A stretch of DNA of 64,000 nt, taken from contig NZ_AP017422.1 of the NCBI RefSeq assembly GCF_002355595.1, positions 1 through 64,000 of the forward strand, in the 5' to 3' direction. The DNA comes from Filimonas lacunae (GTDB lineage: Bacteria; Bacteroidota; Bacteroidia; Chitinophagales; Chitinophagaceae). The notes under the pieces were generated by a model. It was not told where the DNA came from, searched no databases, and saw only the letters and a list, made by a program, of their open reading frames with translations. Position 1 is the stretch's first letter. Every line of letters begins with the position of its first letter. Shown piece by piece: positions 24,880-36,800 of this stretch. The translations under genes were made by a program, and so were the position numbers.

Positions 24880-27800
24880 ATGACTGCTTTGAGAAAGGTT
24901 TTTATTTCTGTTGCCGGCAGAAGGTTGTTTCTGCTGCTATTGGTTTCCTGTTTTTCTTTCTCCGTATCCCGCGCCCAGATTACTATTCCGGTGGGCGCTG
25001 CTAATGGTGCTAATGGCGAAACGGATTATCCCTGCCCGTTGCAGGATTATTTTGAGAGTAGCCGCATGCAGTTTTTGTACCTGGCTTCTGAGTTAAAGGC
25101 GGCCGGTATGGATTCAGGCTTTATTAAATCTATCTCTTACAAAGTAACCGGGGGTATTTTGCCCGGCACTTTTGCGCCTATGGAAGGTTTGTCTATTAAA
25201 ATAGGCGGTTCTACTGTAGGAACATTAGATATATATTCATGGGAAACTGTTGCTAACCAGGTATATGGCCCTGTTGATTACAAAGCTGTTCTGGGTATCA
25301 ACACATTTGTATTCTCCACTCCTTTTTTATGGAATGGTCGCGACAACCTTATCATTGAAATCTGTAACGGAATAGATGATAATAAATCGCCTACCGATTA
25401 CTCTACCGTAAACCCAAGTGTAACGTGGACAACCAATTTGCCGTTTTATGCATGTCATACCACCCTGGCGCAAAACAGCGGTAGTTTGTGTGGTACTGCT
25501 GAAACCGGCACTACAGGCGATTTAAACACCCGTCCGGATATTACATTTGGCTGGTCGCCTGCAGTAGTGTGTGCCGGAACGCCGGTAGCAGGTGCTGTAA
25601 CTGCTTCTGTAACTACTACCTGTGGCACTGCTCCCTTTGACCTTACATTGAGTGGCGCTACTATAGCGGATAACATTACCTATCAATGGCAATCGTCTGT
25701 CAATGGTGTTAACTGGAATAATATGACGGCTTCCGGTGGGTTCGGGGTCACTACTTCCCAAAGTGTTACCACCTCTTACCGGGTGTTAGCTACCTGCGGT
25801 GTATCGGGTGCATCTGCTACTTCAACGCCTGTTGAGGTGGTTACCCCTCCGGCAGTGTCGGGCATCTATACTATTAATAAAGACCAGGCAACAGGTGGGG
25901 GTAATTTCCAGTCGTTTAACGATGCCTATAATTTTATTAAGTGTGGCATTAATGGTAATGTGGTGTTCAATGTTACTTCTGTAAGCGGATCTTATAATGA
26001 ACAACTGTTGATGCAGTCGGTTCCGGGTGCTTCCGCCTCCAATACGGTTACTTTTAATGGTAACGGCCAGTTGATCGAGTACCTGGCCACGGATGGTGGG
26101 CAGCGTGCGGTGATTGAGTTGAATGGGGCCAGTCATATCCGGTTCAATAATTTGCGCATCACTGCTACCGGACAAGCCTGGGGGCAGTATGGATGGGCGG
26201 TGCATCTGATGAATAACGCCGACTCCAATACTATTAGTAATTGTGTTATTACGGTAGATTCCACTTCGGGTATGGATAGTTATGTGGGTATTATGATCAA
26301 TGGTTCTTCTTATTCTTTCATGGGTAGTAATACTTCCGGTTGCGATAGCAATTCTATCCGTAATAATATTATCACGGGCGGATATACAGGCATTGCTGTC
26401 ATAAGTAATTCCGATCTGGCCAATATGCGCAACAGTATTACGGGCAACACCATACGTGAGTTTTACCAGTATGGCATGTATATTTCTTATACCTATGCTA
26501 CCCTCATTGCCAATAACCGGTTTACCCGTGAAAATAATCCCTTCAATTCTTACGAAATGGCGGGTATCTATGCTTCGGGGTTGAGCAGTAAAATGGTGAT
26601 AGATGCGAATGTGATTACGCATATGGGTGGAGCTACAATCGATTACTCCGGCAGTTTGTATGGTATTTACCTGTATTCGGTAAACACGCTGGCGGGATTG
26701 AATAACCTGGTAAGTAATAATAAAATATATAACCTGGGTGAGGCGGGCACCGCTTACGGTATTTATAACATGGGCTCGGGTAACCTGCTGTATGCGCACA
26801 ACGCTATTTCATTAGATGGTGATGGTAGCGCTTCGTTTTCTGTGCCCGTAATGCGTGGCTTTTATATAGATGCCGGCGAGCCGGATATTGTGTTGAAAAA
26901 TAATATGGTTACCGTAACCCGCACAGGGCCGGGTAATAAAGCCTGTATAGAGATACAGGGTGATGTATCAAAAGTTACTGCCAATAGAAACAACTATTAT
27001 ATACCCAATAGCATAGGGGGTAAAATCAATACGGGCTTTGTCAATGGCAATTACAGCAATACGCTGAAAGATTGGCAAACCGCTACAGGTGGCGATGCGG
27101 AATCTTTTTCGCTGAATCCCTCTTATGAAGATATTCTTGCCGGTAATCTAAAGCCGCTGAATGCAGCAGTGGATAACAGGGGTGAGTATTCTTCGCTGGT
27201 GCCTGCGGATATCGATGGTGTGTTCAGAAGCACCACCACGCCAGATGTAGGTGTGTATGAATATACACCACCACCTTGTATCGCACCGCCCACCGCGGGT
27301 GCGGTAAAGCCGGCCAGCGATACCGTTTGTGTGAATGCGCAGGTGGGCATGGGGCTGTCTGGTTATTCCAATGGCTCAGGGCAAACCTACCAATGGCAAT
27401 ATGCAGCGTCTCTTGCTGATGCTTTTGTAAACCTGGGTGCTGCGTTAAACAGTGCGGATACGGTTATCAGGCCATCAGCTACTTCCTATTACCGGGTACA
27501 GGTAGGTTGTGGCGCGTCTTATGCTTATACCAACCCGGTAAGGGTGGTTACTAAAAATAGTTTGCCTGCGGGTAATTATACGTTAAGTAATACGGCTGCG
27601 GTCGGTACTGTTGATTTTAACAGCTTTACGCAGGCGGCATCTGCATTGGCTTGTGGCATACAAGGTAGTGTAGTGGTAGATGTGGTAAGTGTAAATAGTG
27701 TGTATAACGAACAGTTGATCCTGGGCGAGGTACCGGGCACTTCTGTCAGCAACCTGCTTACTTTTAATGGCAATGGTAATACGCTTACTTATGGTGCTAC

Positions 27801-30800
27801 CAACACAGAAGAGAAGGCTATTCTCAAACTGAATGGTACCGATCATGTTATTGTAGACAGTCTTATCATACAGCCGAATAATAGTGGTATGTATGGTTAT
27901 GGTATTCAATTGTTGAATAATGCAGATAGTAACTTGTTTCGTAAGTGTACGGTAGATATACCTATGGAGCTGTGGTGGTCTGAGTTTAATGGTGTGGTGA
28001 TCAATGCTACGAATGATGATGCTACGGCAACCGGTGCGTCTTTGTGTGATGGTAATGTGTTTGAGAATAATACCATTAAAGGAGGTTATACGGGTATTTC
28101 TGTAGTAAGCAATATGGATAATCCTGTTGCGGGTAACCAGTTTATTAATAACCAGGTGCAGGATTTTTACGCGCGTGGTATTTACCTGCAAAACACGGTG
28201 GGGGCAATAGTAGACCATAACAGCATTTCGCGTCCTGTTCGTTCCGATGTTAACTATGAGTTTCAGGGCATACAGGTGCTGGAAAAAGCGAATAAGCTGG
28301 TGGTTAACGGCAACCGGATATACAATCCGTTTGGTGGTAACACCGGTAGTAATGGGGAGGTGTTTGGTATTGGGCTTATACTGGCGGCCTTTGATGCCGG
28401 CCAGGAAGGGCTGGTAAGTAACAACCTGTTGTACAACTTCAATGGTAGTGGCAATTTATATGGTATTGCTTTTATCAACACGGGGAATGTAAAATGTTAT
28501 CATAATACCATATCGTTCGATCATGTATTGAATACGGCACCTACCAATGCCTACGGCCTGTATGCTATGGGTACTATCACAGGGGTGGATGTGCAGAATA
28601 ACATTGTTACTGTTACCCGTGGTGGTAAGGGTAGGAAGGCGGCTGTATTTTCTTACAGTCCCTTACAGGATGCCAGGTTTGATTATAACGATTATTATGT
28701 AGCGGGTGCAGACGGTACCAATAATATTGGTGATATAGATGGTGTGGGTAGTTATGCCACGCTGGCCGGCTGGCAAGCCGGTGTATCGCAGGATGCGCAT
28801 TCTGCTAATATCGATCCCGTATATACTGCGCCGGCTACCGGCAATCTGAAACCTGCTGTTATGCCTATGGATAACACAGGGCATTATGTGCAGGTAGCAA
28901 CTGATGTTGTGGGCGTAAGCAGAAGTGCTGTAACTCCCGATATGGGCGCTTATGAATTTACGCTTCCGCTGTGTACAGCGCCCCCGGTGGCGGGTGTTGC
29001 TACGGCTGTTCCGGCTTCTGGTATTTGTATGGGAAGCACTATTGCTTTGGATATACAGGGTAATTCGGCAGGAGGTACACAAACATATCAATGGCAGCAA
29101 AGTAAGGATGGTGCTACCGGCTGGGTAAATGCGGGCAAGCTGCAATACCTGCCAGCAGTTGCTATGCAGGTAATGCACAGCAACTGGTACCGTTGCGCGG
29201 TGGCTTGTGGTGGCGATACGGTGTATTCGGCTGCAGTTGCGGTTACTTTAAACGATCCTTTACCGGGCGGGGTGTATACTATTGCTACGGATGGCTCGGG
29301 TAATTATCCCTCCTTTAATGCGGCTGTGGCTGCTATGGAATGTGGTATAGGTGGTGCTGTTACCTTCCTGGTAAAAGCCGGCACCTACACCGAAAATGTG
29401 AAAATGCATTATGTATATGGCTCTTCCGATACCAGCAGAATTACCTTCCGTGCCGAAAATGGTGTTGCGTCTTCTGTAGTACTTAACAGTAGCGCCACTT
29501 CTCCTGATGATAACTATGTAGTAAAGCTGGATAGCGCTTCTTACACTACTTTTTCCAATATCAGCCTGCAGGCGAATAGCACTTTCGGACTGGGTACGGT
29601 GGCTATGATTACCAACACGGCTTCTGCCGATAGCCTGGTAAACTGTGTGTTAACCGCACCCGCTGCTAATTATTTTTCTTTAAATACAGCGGTGGTATTG
29701 CTGGATAATGCAGTAGGCAGCAATAACGTGATCAAAGGCAATACTATTCAAAATGGTTCTGCGGGCATTTATCTGAACGGATCAGATTTTTCCTGGATCA
29801 ACACTACGGTGTTAGATAGTAATCATATCATGGGTGCTAAGCGGTATGGTTTGTATGGCACCTATGCGCATACGCCTGTAATCAACCGTAACCTGGTAGA
29901 ACAAACTGCCGGTTTGTTTGAAAGTGCATATGGCATTCAGTTACGTTTTTGCGATTCGGGTTACCAGGTAAAAGGTAATACAGTGTTGCTGAAAAATGCC
30001 AGTGGCGATGTGTATGGCATTAGCGTGTCTAATAACCGCAGCAGTGATAATTCAGCTGGTTATATTACCGGCAACCGCATAGAGGGATTAACGGGTAATG
30101 CCGGTAGCATACGAGGTGTAGAGGTGGCTTCTACAGAGTTAAGCTATGTGCGTAACAATGTTGTCAGCATCGCTTCTTCCGGCAACTATGCATCCACCTA
30201 TGGCATTTATGATGAAAATTCAGGTGGCCGTTATTATAATAATTCGGTGTTAAATAAATCTTTGGCAGGCTATAGCAATTACGCCGGTATGTTTATGTCT
30301 GATTATGATGCGTATGGAACGTCCATGATCTATAACAACATCTTTGCCCAGCTGGGTGGTGGCCGTGCGTTGTACCTGTCGCAAAATCAGAGCGTAAGCA
30401 GCGATTATAATATGCTGTATTCTACCGGAACCGGCATTGGTATTGGTGACAATGGCGATGCGGTTACTTTGCCCGATTGGGTGGCAGTATCTAAAAGAGA
30501 CGAGCATTCTATTGTATATAAACCCGCTTTTGCGGATGAAACCACCTTGCTGCCTGCCCTTAACGATTCTGCTGTATGGGCTATGCATGGCCGTGGTATT
30601 CAGTTGCAGGGCAATGTGGATGATTTTAATGGCAATGCCCGACCAGTAACGTTACAGGAAGGGGTGCCCGACCTGGGGGCGTATGAGTTTATGCCTGTAA
30701 TGGTTCCGGTGGTAGCTACGGCTAACCCGGCTGCACCTGTAGCAGATGCTGCTCAGGTGTTTACCATGGGATCTGATACGGTAGCTGTTATTCATTGGGG

Positions 30801-33800
30801 TAGCAGTGTGCCGTCGTTAGTAAAAATGAGAAGGTATAGCGGGGTGTTACCGCCATCTTTAGCTGCTGCTACTCCGCAAATGTATTTTTATACAGATGCG
30901 GAAGTTACGGGTAGTGTAAGTGATTACCAGGTAGAGCAGTTTTATATCGATCCCTGGTTGTATAATATTAACGCAGAGCAAAAAGTGCGTTTAGGTAAAA
31001 CTGATGATACAGGTGCCTGGGGTGTGGATGGCAAGAGTAAAGTGTTTACAGGTAAAAACAGTATCCTTAGCGATACGCTGCATTACCTGGCCCGCTTTAC
31101 GGGTATTGCTGATACTTCCATTAAAGAAAATCCCGATCAATACCTGGCTACAGACAGTTCCAATGCGGGAACGCGTTTCTGGGTAGCTTATGGACATAAT
31201 TCTAATTTCTCTACTTACGGAGATAACTCACAGGAAATGGTGCTGTATTTCAGTGCCACACAGGCGGCACATGTAACTGTGCATGTGAATGGTACTAACT
31301 GGACAAAAGAATACGATGTGCCGGCCAATACGGCTATCAGTAGTGATGCTATTCCTAAAACAGGGCTGGATGATGCACGGCTATTGTGGGAGGGTAAATA
31401 TAGCAGGGGTATTAGCATTGAGAGTAATGTGCCTATTGTGGCTTATGCGCATATTTATTCATTCACCTCTTCCGGCGCTACCATGTTATTGCCCGAGGGC
31501 ACTTATGGTTATGAGTACTATGCCCTTACTGCTCCTCAATACAGTGCCGACCCGGGCAGTTACTCCTGGTTTACAGTTGTAGCCAGTCACGATAACACCG
31601 CTGTGGAAATAACGCCTTCCTGTGCTACTGTAGGTGGTAAGGTGGCGCGCCAGCCGTTTGTGGTGATGTTGAATAAAGGAGAAGTGTACCAGGTGATGGG
31701 CGATTTAACGGGTGGGGATAATTACCAGGGGTATGAAGTAACGGGTAGTAAAATAAAATCCATTACCAATGTGGATGGTAAATGTTATCCTATAGCCGTG
31801 TTTTCCGGCAACAGCCGCACATTTATCAGCTGCGATTATTCTATCAGTGGTGCCAGTGATAATATTATACAGCAAAACTTCCCTATGCAGGCATGGGGCA
31901 AACGATATCTTACCGTTGCTGTGCCTAAAGAGGAAGCATTTACCTCGCCTATGCAGCATATGTGTCGTGTGCTGGTAAAAGACCCGGCCACACTGGTAAA
32001 GCGTAATGGGGTAGTGTTAACAAGCCTGTTGAACAACAGCTATTACGAATTCTTTAGCAATACCAGTGATTATATAGAATCGGATAAGGCGGTGATGGTG
32101 GCGCAGTATATGCTTTCTGATGAAGCCTGCGAACCCGGGCAGCTGATGGGCGATCCGGAAATGGTGTATGTGAGTCCGATTGAGCAGGGTATTCACCGTG
32201 TTTCTTTCTATCGTAATACCGTGGAAAATGTGAAGGCCAATTACCTGTTGCTTACTATTCCGGATAAAGGCGTGAACTCGTTGCTGATAGATGGCAGCAA
32301 CACATTCAGTTATTCTTATCCTCATCCTAACTTATCTGGTTATACCGTAGTGGTGCAGCGCTGGAATGCAGCGAAAGCATCGGTAAGTGTAAGCAGTGAT
32401 TCTGCCTTTACAGCAGTTACCTATGGCGAAGGGCCTAACGAAAGCTATGGCTATAATGCGGGCACTTTGGTGCGTAACCTGTCGGCCTGGCCGGGTATTG
32501 TCAACAAATACGATTCTTCCGGCACCAACAGCAAATATGCCTGTGTGGGCACAACGTTCCGCTTTACCGTAGTAGCTCCTTTGCAACCTGAAACCATTGT
32601 GTGGCATTTTAGTCAATTGCCGCAGCTGGGTGTAACAGTGGATAGTGTGCAGGTGATGCCGGTGGCTTCCGATACGGTTATTGTCAACGGGCAGGCTTAT
32701 TATCTCTATACGGTGTCTAAAGAATTCTCCTTTGCACAAACAGGCGTTTACCAACTACCGGTTACTTATACCAGTGCAGCTATTGAAAGCTGCGATCATT
32801 CTATTCATCAGTTGTTGACGATTACGGTAATTGAGGCACCTGTTGTAGATTTTACAGCTACTTATTCCGGTTGTTTAAATGATGTGGTGCAGTTGGAGGG
32901 TAGTGGGGCAGCTGGCGATGGATCGGCGATTCAAAAATGGTTATGGAGTTTTGGCGATAACCAATCCGGTTATTCAAAAGATACCACCTGGCAATATACC
33001 GATGCTGGTACTTACCAGGTAAAGCTTACTGTTATTGATGCTTATGGTTGTATGGCAGATACTGCTAAAGAAGTAGCGGCATTGCCTTTCGCAACATTGG
33101 CAATAGCAGATACGGTGTGGGCTTGTAAAGGCGCTGCTGTTACATTAACACTGAATAGCGCGGAAACCGGTATTGTATATAACTGGTACGATGTTGAAAC
33201 AGGTGGTACTCCATTGGTGGCTGCTGTATCGTACACTATCAATAATCTGGCAGGTACTACAGATGTGTATGTAGAAGCGGTGAAAAATGATTGTGCATCA
33301 CCGCGTAAAAAAGTGACGGCTGCCGTGTTTGCCGATCTGTTACCGCCTATGGTAACGGTAGATACTGTGGGGGTGAATATGGTGGTGTTCAGCTGGACGC
33401 CGGTAACAGGCGCTGTAACCTACGAAGTGTCGCTGGATGGCGGCACTACCTGGATAATACCTTCTTCCGGCACAGACGGTTTAACGCATGTGGTAACCGG
33501 TTTGCGTGCCAGCCAGGAGGTTAGCCTGCTGGTGCGTGCCAAGGGCAATGCGGTGTGTGAGGTGACAGTGTCTGAAAAGAAAACCGCCACTACGCTGCCG
33601 GACAAAATATTTATACCGAATGCTTTTTCTCCTAACGGTGATGGGTTGAATGATGTAATAAAGATCTATGGCTTTGGCGTGAAGGAGTTGACGTTTGCCG
33701 TGTTTAATCAATGGGGTGAAAAAGTGTTTGAAACAAGAGATCAGGCCCAGGGTTGGGATGGTTACTGGAAAGGTAAGCCACAGCCTTCGGGTGTTTATAT

Positions 33801-33873
33801 GTATGTGTGCCAGGTGGTGCTGACAGATGGTTCAACACAAACCAAAAAAGGCGCTATAAATCTTGTGCGATGA
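24880..33873 (+). CDS. Giant T9SS-secreted adhesin-like protein 2, paralogue of protein 1
   Basis: A 2997-residue protein collinear with giant protein 1, from a signal peptide (MTALRKVFISVAGRRLFLLLLVSC, cleaved near SRAQ) to the CHU_C tail. It has an N-terminal domain to about 225; three Ig plus beta-helix modules (about 229-798, 798-1362, 1362-1932); an IgGFc-like domain (about 2092-2527); PKD (about 2652, IQKWLWSFGDNQSG); Ig (about 2737); FN3 (about 2820); and a type B sorting domain FIPNAFSPNGDGLNDVIKIYG (about 2907). The open frame extends upstream to GTG 24838. ATG 24880 aligns with the paralogue's MTAFEK start and shares its AAACCAAA leader, so I use it. Its stop overlaps the ATG of the next gene (ATGA). 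The pair clearly arose by tandem duplication. Confidence 0.9.
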   Translation: MTALRKVFISVAGRRLFLLLLVSCFSFSVSRAQITIPVGAANGANGETDYPCPLQDYFESSRMQFLYLASELKAAGMDSGFIKSISYKVTGGILPGTFAPMEGLSIKIGGSTVGTLDIYSWETVANQVYGPVDYKAVLGINTFVFSTPFLWNGRDNLIIEICNGIDDNKSPTDYSTVNPSVTWTTNLPFYACHTTLAQNSGSLCGTAETGTTGDLNTRPDITFGWSPAVVCAGTPVAGAVTASVTTTCGTAPFDLTLSGATIADNITYQWQSSVNGVNWNNMTASGGFGVTTSQSVTTSYRVLATCGVSGASATSTPVEVVTPPAVSGIYTINKDQATGGGNFQSFNDAYNFIKCGINGNVVFNVTSVSGSYNEQLLMQSVPGASASNTVTFNGNGQLIEYLATDGGQRAVIELNGASHIRFNNLRITATGQAWGQYGWAVHLMNNADSNTISNCVITVDSTSGMDSYVGIMINGSSYSFMGSNTSGCDSNSIRNNIITGGYTGIAVISNSDLANMRNSITGNTIREFYQYGMYISYTYATLIANNRFTRENNPFNSYEMAGIYASGLSSKMVIDANVITHMGGATIDYSGSLYGIYLYSVNTLAGLNNLVSNNKIYNLGEAGTAYGIYNMGSGNLLYAHNAISLDGDGSASFSVPVMRGFYIDAGEPDIVLKNNMVTVTRTGPGNKACIEIQGDVSKVTANRNNYYIPNSIGGKINTGFVNGNYSNTLKDWQTATGGDAESFSLNPSYEDILAGNLKPLNAAVDNRGEYSSLVPADIDGVFRSTTTPDVGVYEYTPPPCIAPPTAGAVKPASDTVCVNAQVGMGLSGYSNGSGQTYQWQYAASLADAFVNLGAALNSADTVIRPSATSYYRVQVGCGASYAYTNPVRVVTKNSLPAGNYTLSNTAAVGTVDFNSFTQAASALACGIQGSVVVDVVSVNSVYNEQLILGEVPGTSVSNLLTFNGNGNTLTYGATNTEEKAILKLNGTDHVIVDSLIIQPNNSGMYGYGIQLLNNADSNLFRKCTVDIPMELWWSEFNGVVINATNDDATATGASLCDGNVFENNTIKGGYTGISVVSNMDNPVAGNQFINNQVQDFYARGIYLQNTVGAIVDHNSISRPVRSDVNYEFQGIQVLEKANKLVVNGNRIYNPFGGNTGSNGEVFGIGLILAAFDAGQEGLVSNNLLYNFNGSGNLYGIAFINTGNVKCYHNTISFDHVLNTAPTNAYGLYAMGTITGVDVQNNIVTVTRGGKGRKAAVFSYSPLQDARFDYNDYYVAGADGTNNIGDIDGVGSYATLAGWQAGVSQDAHSANIDPVYTAPATGNLKPAVMPMDNTGHYVQVATDVVGVSRSAVTPDMGAYEFTLPLCTAPPVAGVATAVPASGICMGSTIALDIQGNSAGGTQTYQWQQSKDGATGWVNAGKLQYLPAVAMQVMHSNWYRCAVACGGDTVYSAAVAVTLNDPLPGGVYTIATDGSGNYPSFNAAVAAMECGIGGAVTFLVKAGTYTENVKMHYVYGSSDTSRITFRAENGVASSVVLNSSATSPDDNYVVKLDSASYTTFSNISLQANSTFGLGTVAMITNTASADSLVNCVLTAPAANYFSLNTAVVLLDNAVGSNNVIKGNTIQNGSAGIYLNGSDFSWINTTVLDSNHIMGAKRYGLYGTYAHTPVINRNLVEQTAGLFESAYGIQLRFCDSGYQVKGNTVLLKNASGDVYGISVSNNRSSDNSAGYITGNRIEGLTGNAGSIRGVEVASTELSYVRNNVVSIASSGNYASTYGIYDENSGGRYYNNSVLNKSLAGYSNYAGMFMSDYDAYGTSMIYNNIFAQLGGGRALYLSQNQSVSSDYNMLYSTGTGIGIGDNGDAVTLPDWVAVSKRDEHSIVYKPAFADETTLLPALNDSAVWAMHGRGIQLQGNVDDFNGNARPVTLQEGVPDLGAYEFMPVMVPVVATANPAAPVADAAQVFTMGSDTVAVIHWGSSVPSLVKMRRYSGVLPPSLAAATPQMYFYTDAEVTGSVSDYQVEQFYIDPWLYNINAEQKVRLGKTDDTGAWGVDGKSKVFTGKNSILSDTLHYLARFTGIADTSIKENPDQYLATDSSNAGTRFWVAYGHNSNFSTYGDNSQEMVLYFSATQAAHVTVHVNGTNWTKEYDVPANTAISSDAIPKTGLDDARLLWEGKYSRGISIESNVPIVAYAHIYSFTSSGATMLLPEGTYGYEYYALTAPQYSADPGSYSWFTVVASHDNTAVEITPSCATVGGKVARQPFVVMLNKGEVYQVMGDLTGGDNYQGYEVTGSKIKSITNVDGKCYPIAVFSGNSRTFISCDYSISGASDNIIQQNFPMQAWGKRYLTVAVPKEEAFTSPMQHMCRVLVKDPATLVKRNGVVLTSLLNNSYYEFFSNTSDYIESDKAVMVAQYMLSDEACEPGQLMGDPEMVYVSPIEQGIHRVSFYRNTVENVKANYLLLTIPDKGVNSLLIDGSNTFSYSYPHPNLSGYTVVVQRWNAAKASVSVSSDSAFTAVTYGEGPNESYGYNAGTLVRNLSAWPGIVNKYDSSGTNSKYACVGTTFRFTVVAPLQPETIVWHFSQLPQLGVTVDSVQVMPVASDTVIVNGQAYYLYTVSKEFSFAQTGVYQLPVTYTSAAIESCDHSIHQLLTITVIEAPVVDFTATYSGCLNDVVQLEGSGAAGDGSAIQKWLWSFGDNQSGYSKDTTWQYTDAGTYQVKLTVIDAYGCMADTAKEVAALPFATLAIADTVWACKGAAVTLTLNSAETGIVYNWYDVETGGTPLVAAVSYTINNLAGTTDVYVEAVKNDCASPRKKVTAAVFADLLPPMVTVDTVGVNMVVFSWTPVTGAVTYEVSLDGGTTWIIPSSGTDGLTHVVTGLRASQEVSLLVRAKGNAVCEVTVSEKKTATTLPDKIFIPNAFSPNGDGLNDVIKIYGFGVKELTFAVFNQWGEKVFETRDQAQGWDGYWKGKPQPSGVYMYVCQVVLTDGSTQTKKGAINLVR

Positions 33874-36800
33874 AAATGTGGTTACAATACATAACCGGTG
33901 TATGCTTGTGTGTAGTGGCTGTAAAGGCCACAGGGCAGGGGCTTTCCAATAAGGGAAAGGAGTTTTGGGTAGGATATGGTTTGCATCAGTTTATGGAAAT
34001 GGGGCAGAGTAATGGACAGGAGATGGTATTGTATTTAAGTGCAGAAGACTCGGCTAATGTAACGGTTACCATACGCGGGCGCACGGCCACCCTGGTAAAG
34101 GTGTATCGTGTGTCGCCCAACACGGTGATCGTTTCTGATAAAATACCCAAGGATGGGGGCAGTTACGATTGTCGTTTGTACGATCTGGACCCCACCTTCG
34201 GTGGTAATGGTGGCGATGGGCTTTTTCATGTATCTATTCATATTGAAAGTGATGTGCCTATAGTAGCCTATGCGCATATTTACGGGCAGGTGAGTTCGGG
34301 AGCTACGATGTTAATGCCGGTAGAAACATGGGGTTATACGTATACGGCATTGAATAGTACGCAGGTGTATAAAGACAATTGTTTTTCCTTTGCCTATATA
34401 GTGGCGCAGCACGATAACACCGTAGTGTCTATTACGCCTACTGTGCCTACGCGCGATGGACATGCAGCTAATGTAGCTTTTGAGCGAACATTGAATAAGG
34501 GGGATATATACCAGGTAGTAGCTGCCCATTTAACAGGCGATTATGGGTATGAGCTAACAGGCACTACTGTGCGTTCTATTGCCAATTCGGAGGGAAAGTG
34601 TTACCCGGTGGCTTTTTTCTCCGGTAGCAGCCGTACTTATAATCCTTGTTCCCGGGGGTCTGATGGCGGCGATAATGATATGCAGCAATGTTTTCCTTAC
34701 GAAGCATGGGGCAGGCGTTATTTTACGGCGCCCACTTCTACTTCGGTTACCGCCAGCGCGTTTATGATTAATATGTACAAGGTGGTGGTGCGTGATGCCG
34801 CAACTATTGTAAAAAGAAATGGCAAGCAATTGACCAATTACGATGCAGCGAGTAAAAGCTATTCTTTTGAAAGTACTACGGCCGATTATATTGAAGCCGA
34901 TAAACCTGTGTTGCTGGCGCAGTATATGTCAGGTGGCCCTTGCCTGGTAAGTGGAAAGGGCGATCCGGAGATGATTTATCTCAGCCCTATTGAGCAGGGC
35001 ATTAAACGTATTGGTTTTTACCGGAATAACCAGGAGTCGATAGAAGTGAATTATCTCACCTTGATCATTCCTAAGAAAGGAGTTTCTTCTCTTACTATAG
35101 ATGGTGTGAATAGTTATACCTATAGCTATCCGCATCCGCAGAATCCTGATTATACAGTGGTAATAAAGCGCTGGCCTTCTGCCCGCGCGCAATGTATTGT
35201 GCAAAGCGATTCTGCTTTTACGGCTATTACCTATGGTTTAGGTTTTGCCGAAAGCTATGGTTATAATGCAGGCACACGCATTAATAACCTGAATGCGGTG
35301 ATAGCGGTGCATAATGTGGCCGATACAGCGGTGCAGCATTCCTTTACCTGCAAAAAAACGCCGGTAGAGCTGGCGGTGTTAATGGCTAATAAACCTACGC
35401 GGCTGGAGTGGTTATTAAGCAAGGTAAGTGGAATGAGTCCGGCTACAGATGTAGCGCAGGATAATCCCGTGCCGGTGGGTACGGTTATCATAAACAATGT
35501 TACCTATTACAAATATGCTTTACCGGGTGTGTATACTTTTGCTAACGCCGGTACTGTTGATATCCCGGTGCTGCGTACCGATCCGTTGATCGATAACTGC
35601 ATTTTTACGGAAGAGATCATTGTTTCAGTGGAAGTGCGCGAACCACCTTATACGCCTTTGCTGATAGCGCATAGTGGTTGTGTGGCCGATCCGGTTACTT
35701 TTAAAGGGGCAGATACCACCTACAATGGGTTTCAATTAAAGCGATGGAAATGGACGTTTGCGGACGGTGCTACGGCCGATACTATCGTAACCGCAAAAAC
35801 GTTTGCTACTGCCGGAGCGCACCAGGTGCAATTGCAGGTGGTGTCAACAGAAGGTTGTGTGGCAGATACTACAGCCAGCTTTGTTATTTATCAGCGGCCC
35901 GAAATATCGCTGGCAGTGGATAAAAACACTATTTGCGAACATGGTACTGTGCAGGCTACCGCAACAGCGCAGGCAAGTACTATTGTTATTAAAAACTGGT
36001 ATTGGAATTTTGGCAACGATACTGTACTTGTTATTGCTGAACCGGGGCCAATTACGTTTGATAAAGCAGGTACCTATACCATTAAGGTGGCAGGCAAAGC
36101 GAGTGATGCCTGTGTTACCGATACGGCTACACAGGTTATTATGGTGCAGGCTTCACCGGTGATAGCTATCCGCTATCCGGAAGGATGTTTGCCTGCAGAT
36201 GGGGTGGTTACTTTTGTTAATAATACCACGGTGTCTGATGGGCAATCACTGGCGCAGCATGAGTGGAATTTTGGGGATGCCGGCGCTACTGCCGCTAATC
36301 CTAATACTTCTGTGTTAGCAGCTCCTTCCCATGTGTACACTACCTATGGTTCGTACAATGTGTATTATAAAGCTACTACAGCAGGCGGTTGTGTAGCTGA
36401 TTCTGTTATCGTTGCTACGTTTAATGTAAAACCTGTTTTCTTTTTCCCGGTATTGCCCGCAGTGTGTGAAAATGCGCCGGGTACCGTTTCGGTGGCTATG
36501 GCTTCGGTAACCAATGGGGTAGAAGGAACAGGGTATTATAAAGGGGCAGGGATTGATGCCAGTGGCAGGTTGTCGCCTTCACTGGCCGGAGCGGGTGTGC
36601 ATACTGTACAGTATATCTTCACTACTAAACTGGGCTGTGTAGATTCGGTAGCATCTTCTATTGAAATATATCCCGGGCCGGTAGCTTCCTTTTATATCAC
36701 AGATCGTGTGTGTGCGAACGCAGCTACTACTATTACAGATGCTTCCGCTATAGCTTCGGGAAGTATTACTGCCTGGAACTGGGCTATGGGAGATGGTGCG

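Noticed and set aside
15717-33873. Possible CRISPR-like or DNA satellite repeats in the giant genes.
   Set aside because: The repeats are protein-level (NN-, YG- and GNT-rich beta-helix turns) with variable DNA; there are no identical spaced repeats.
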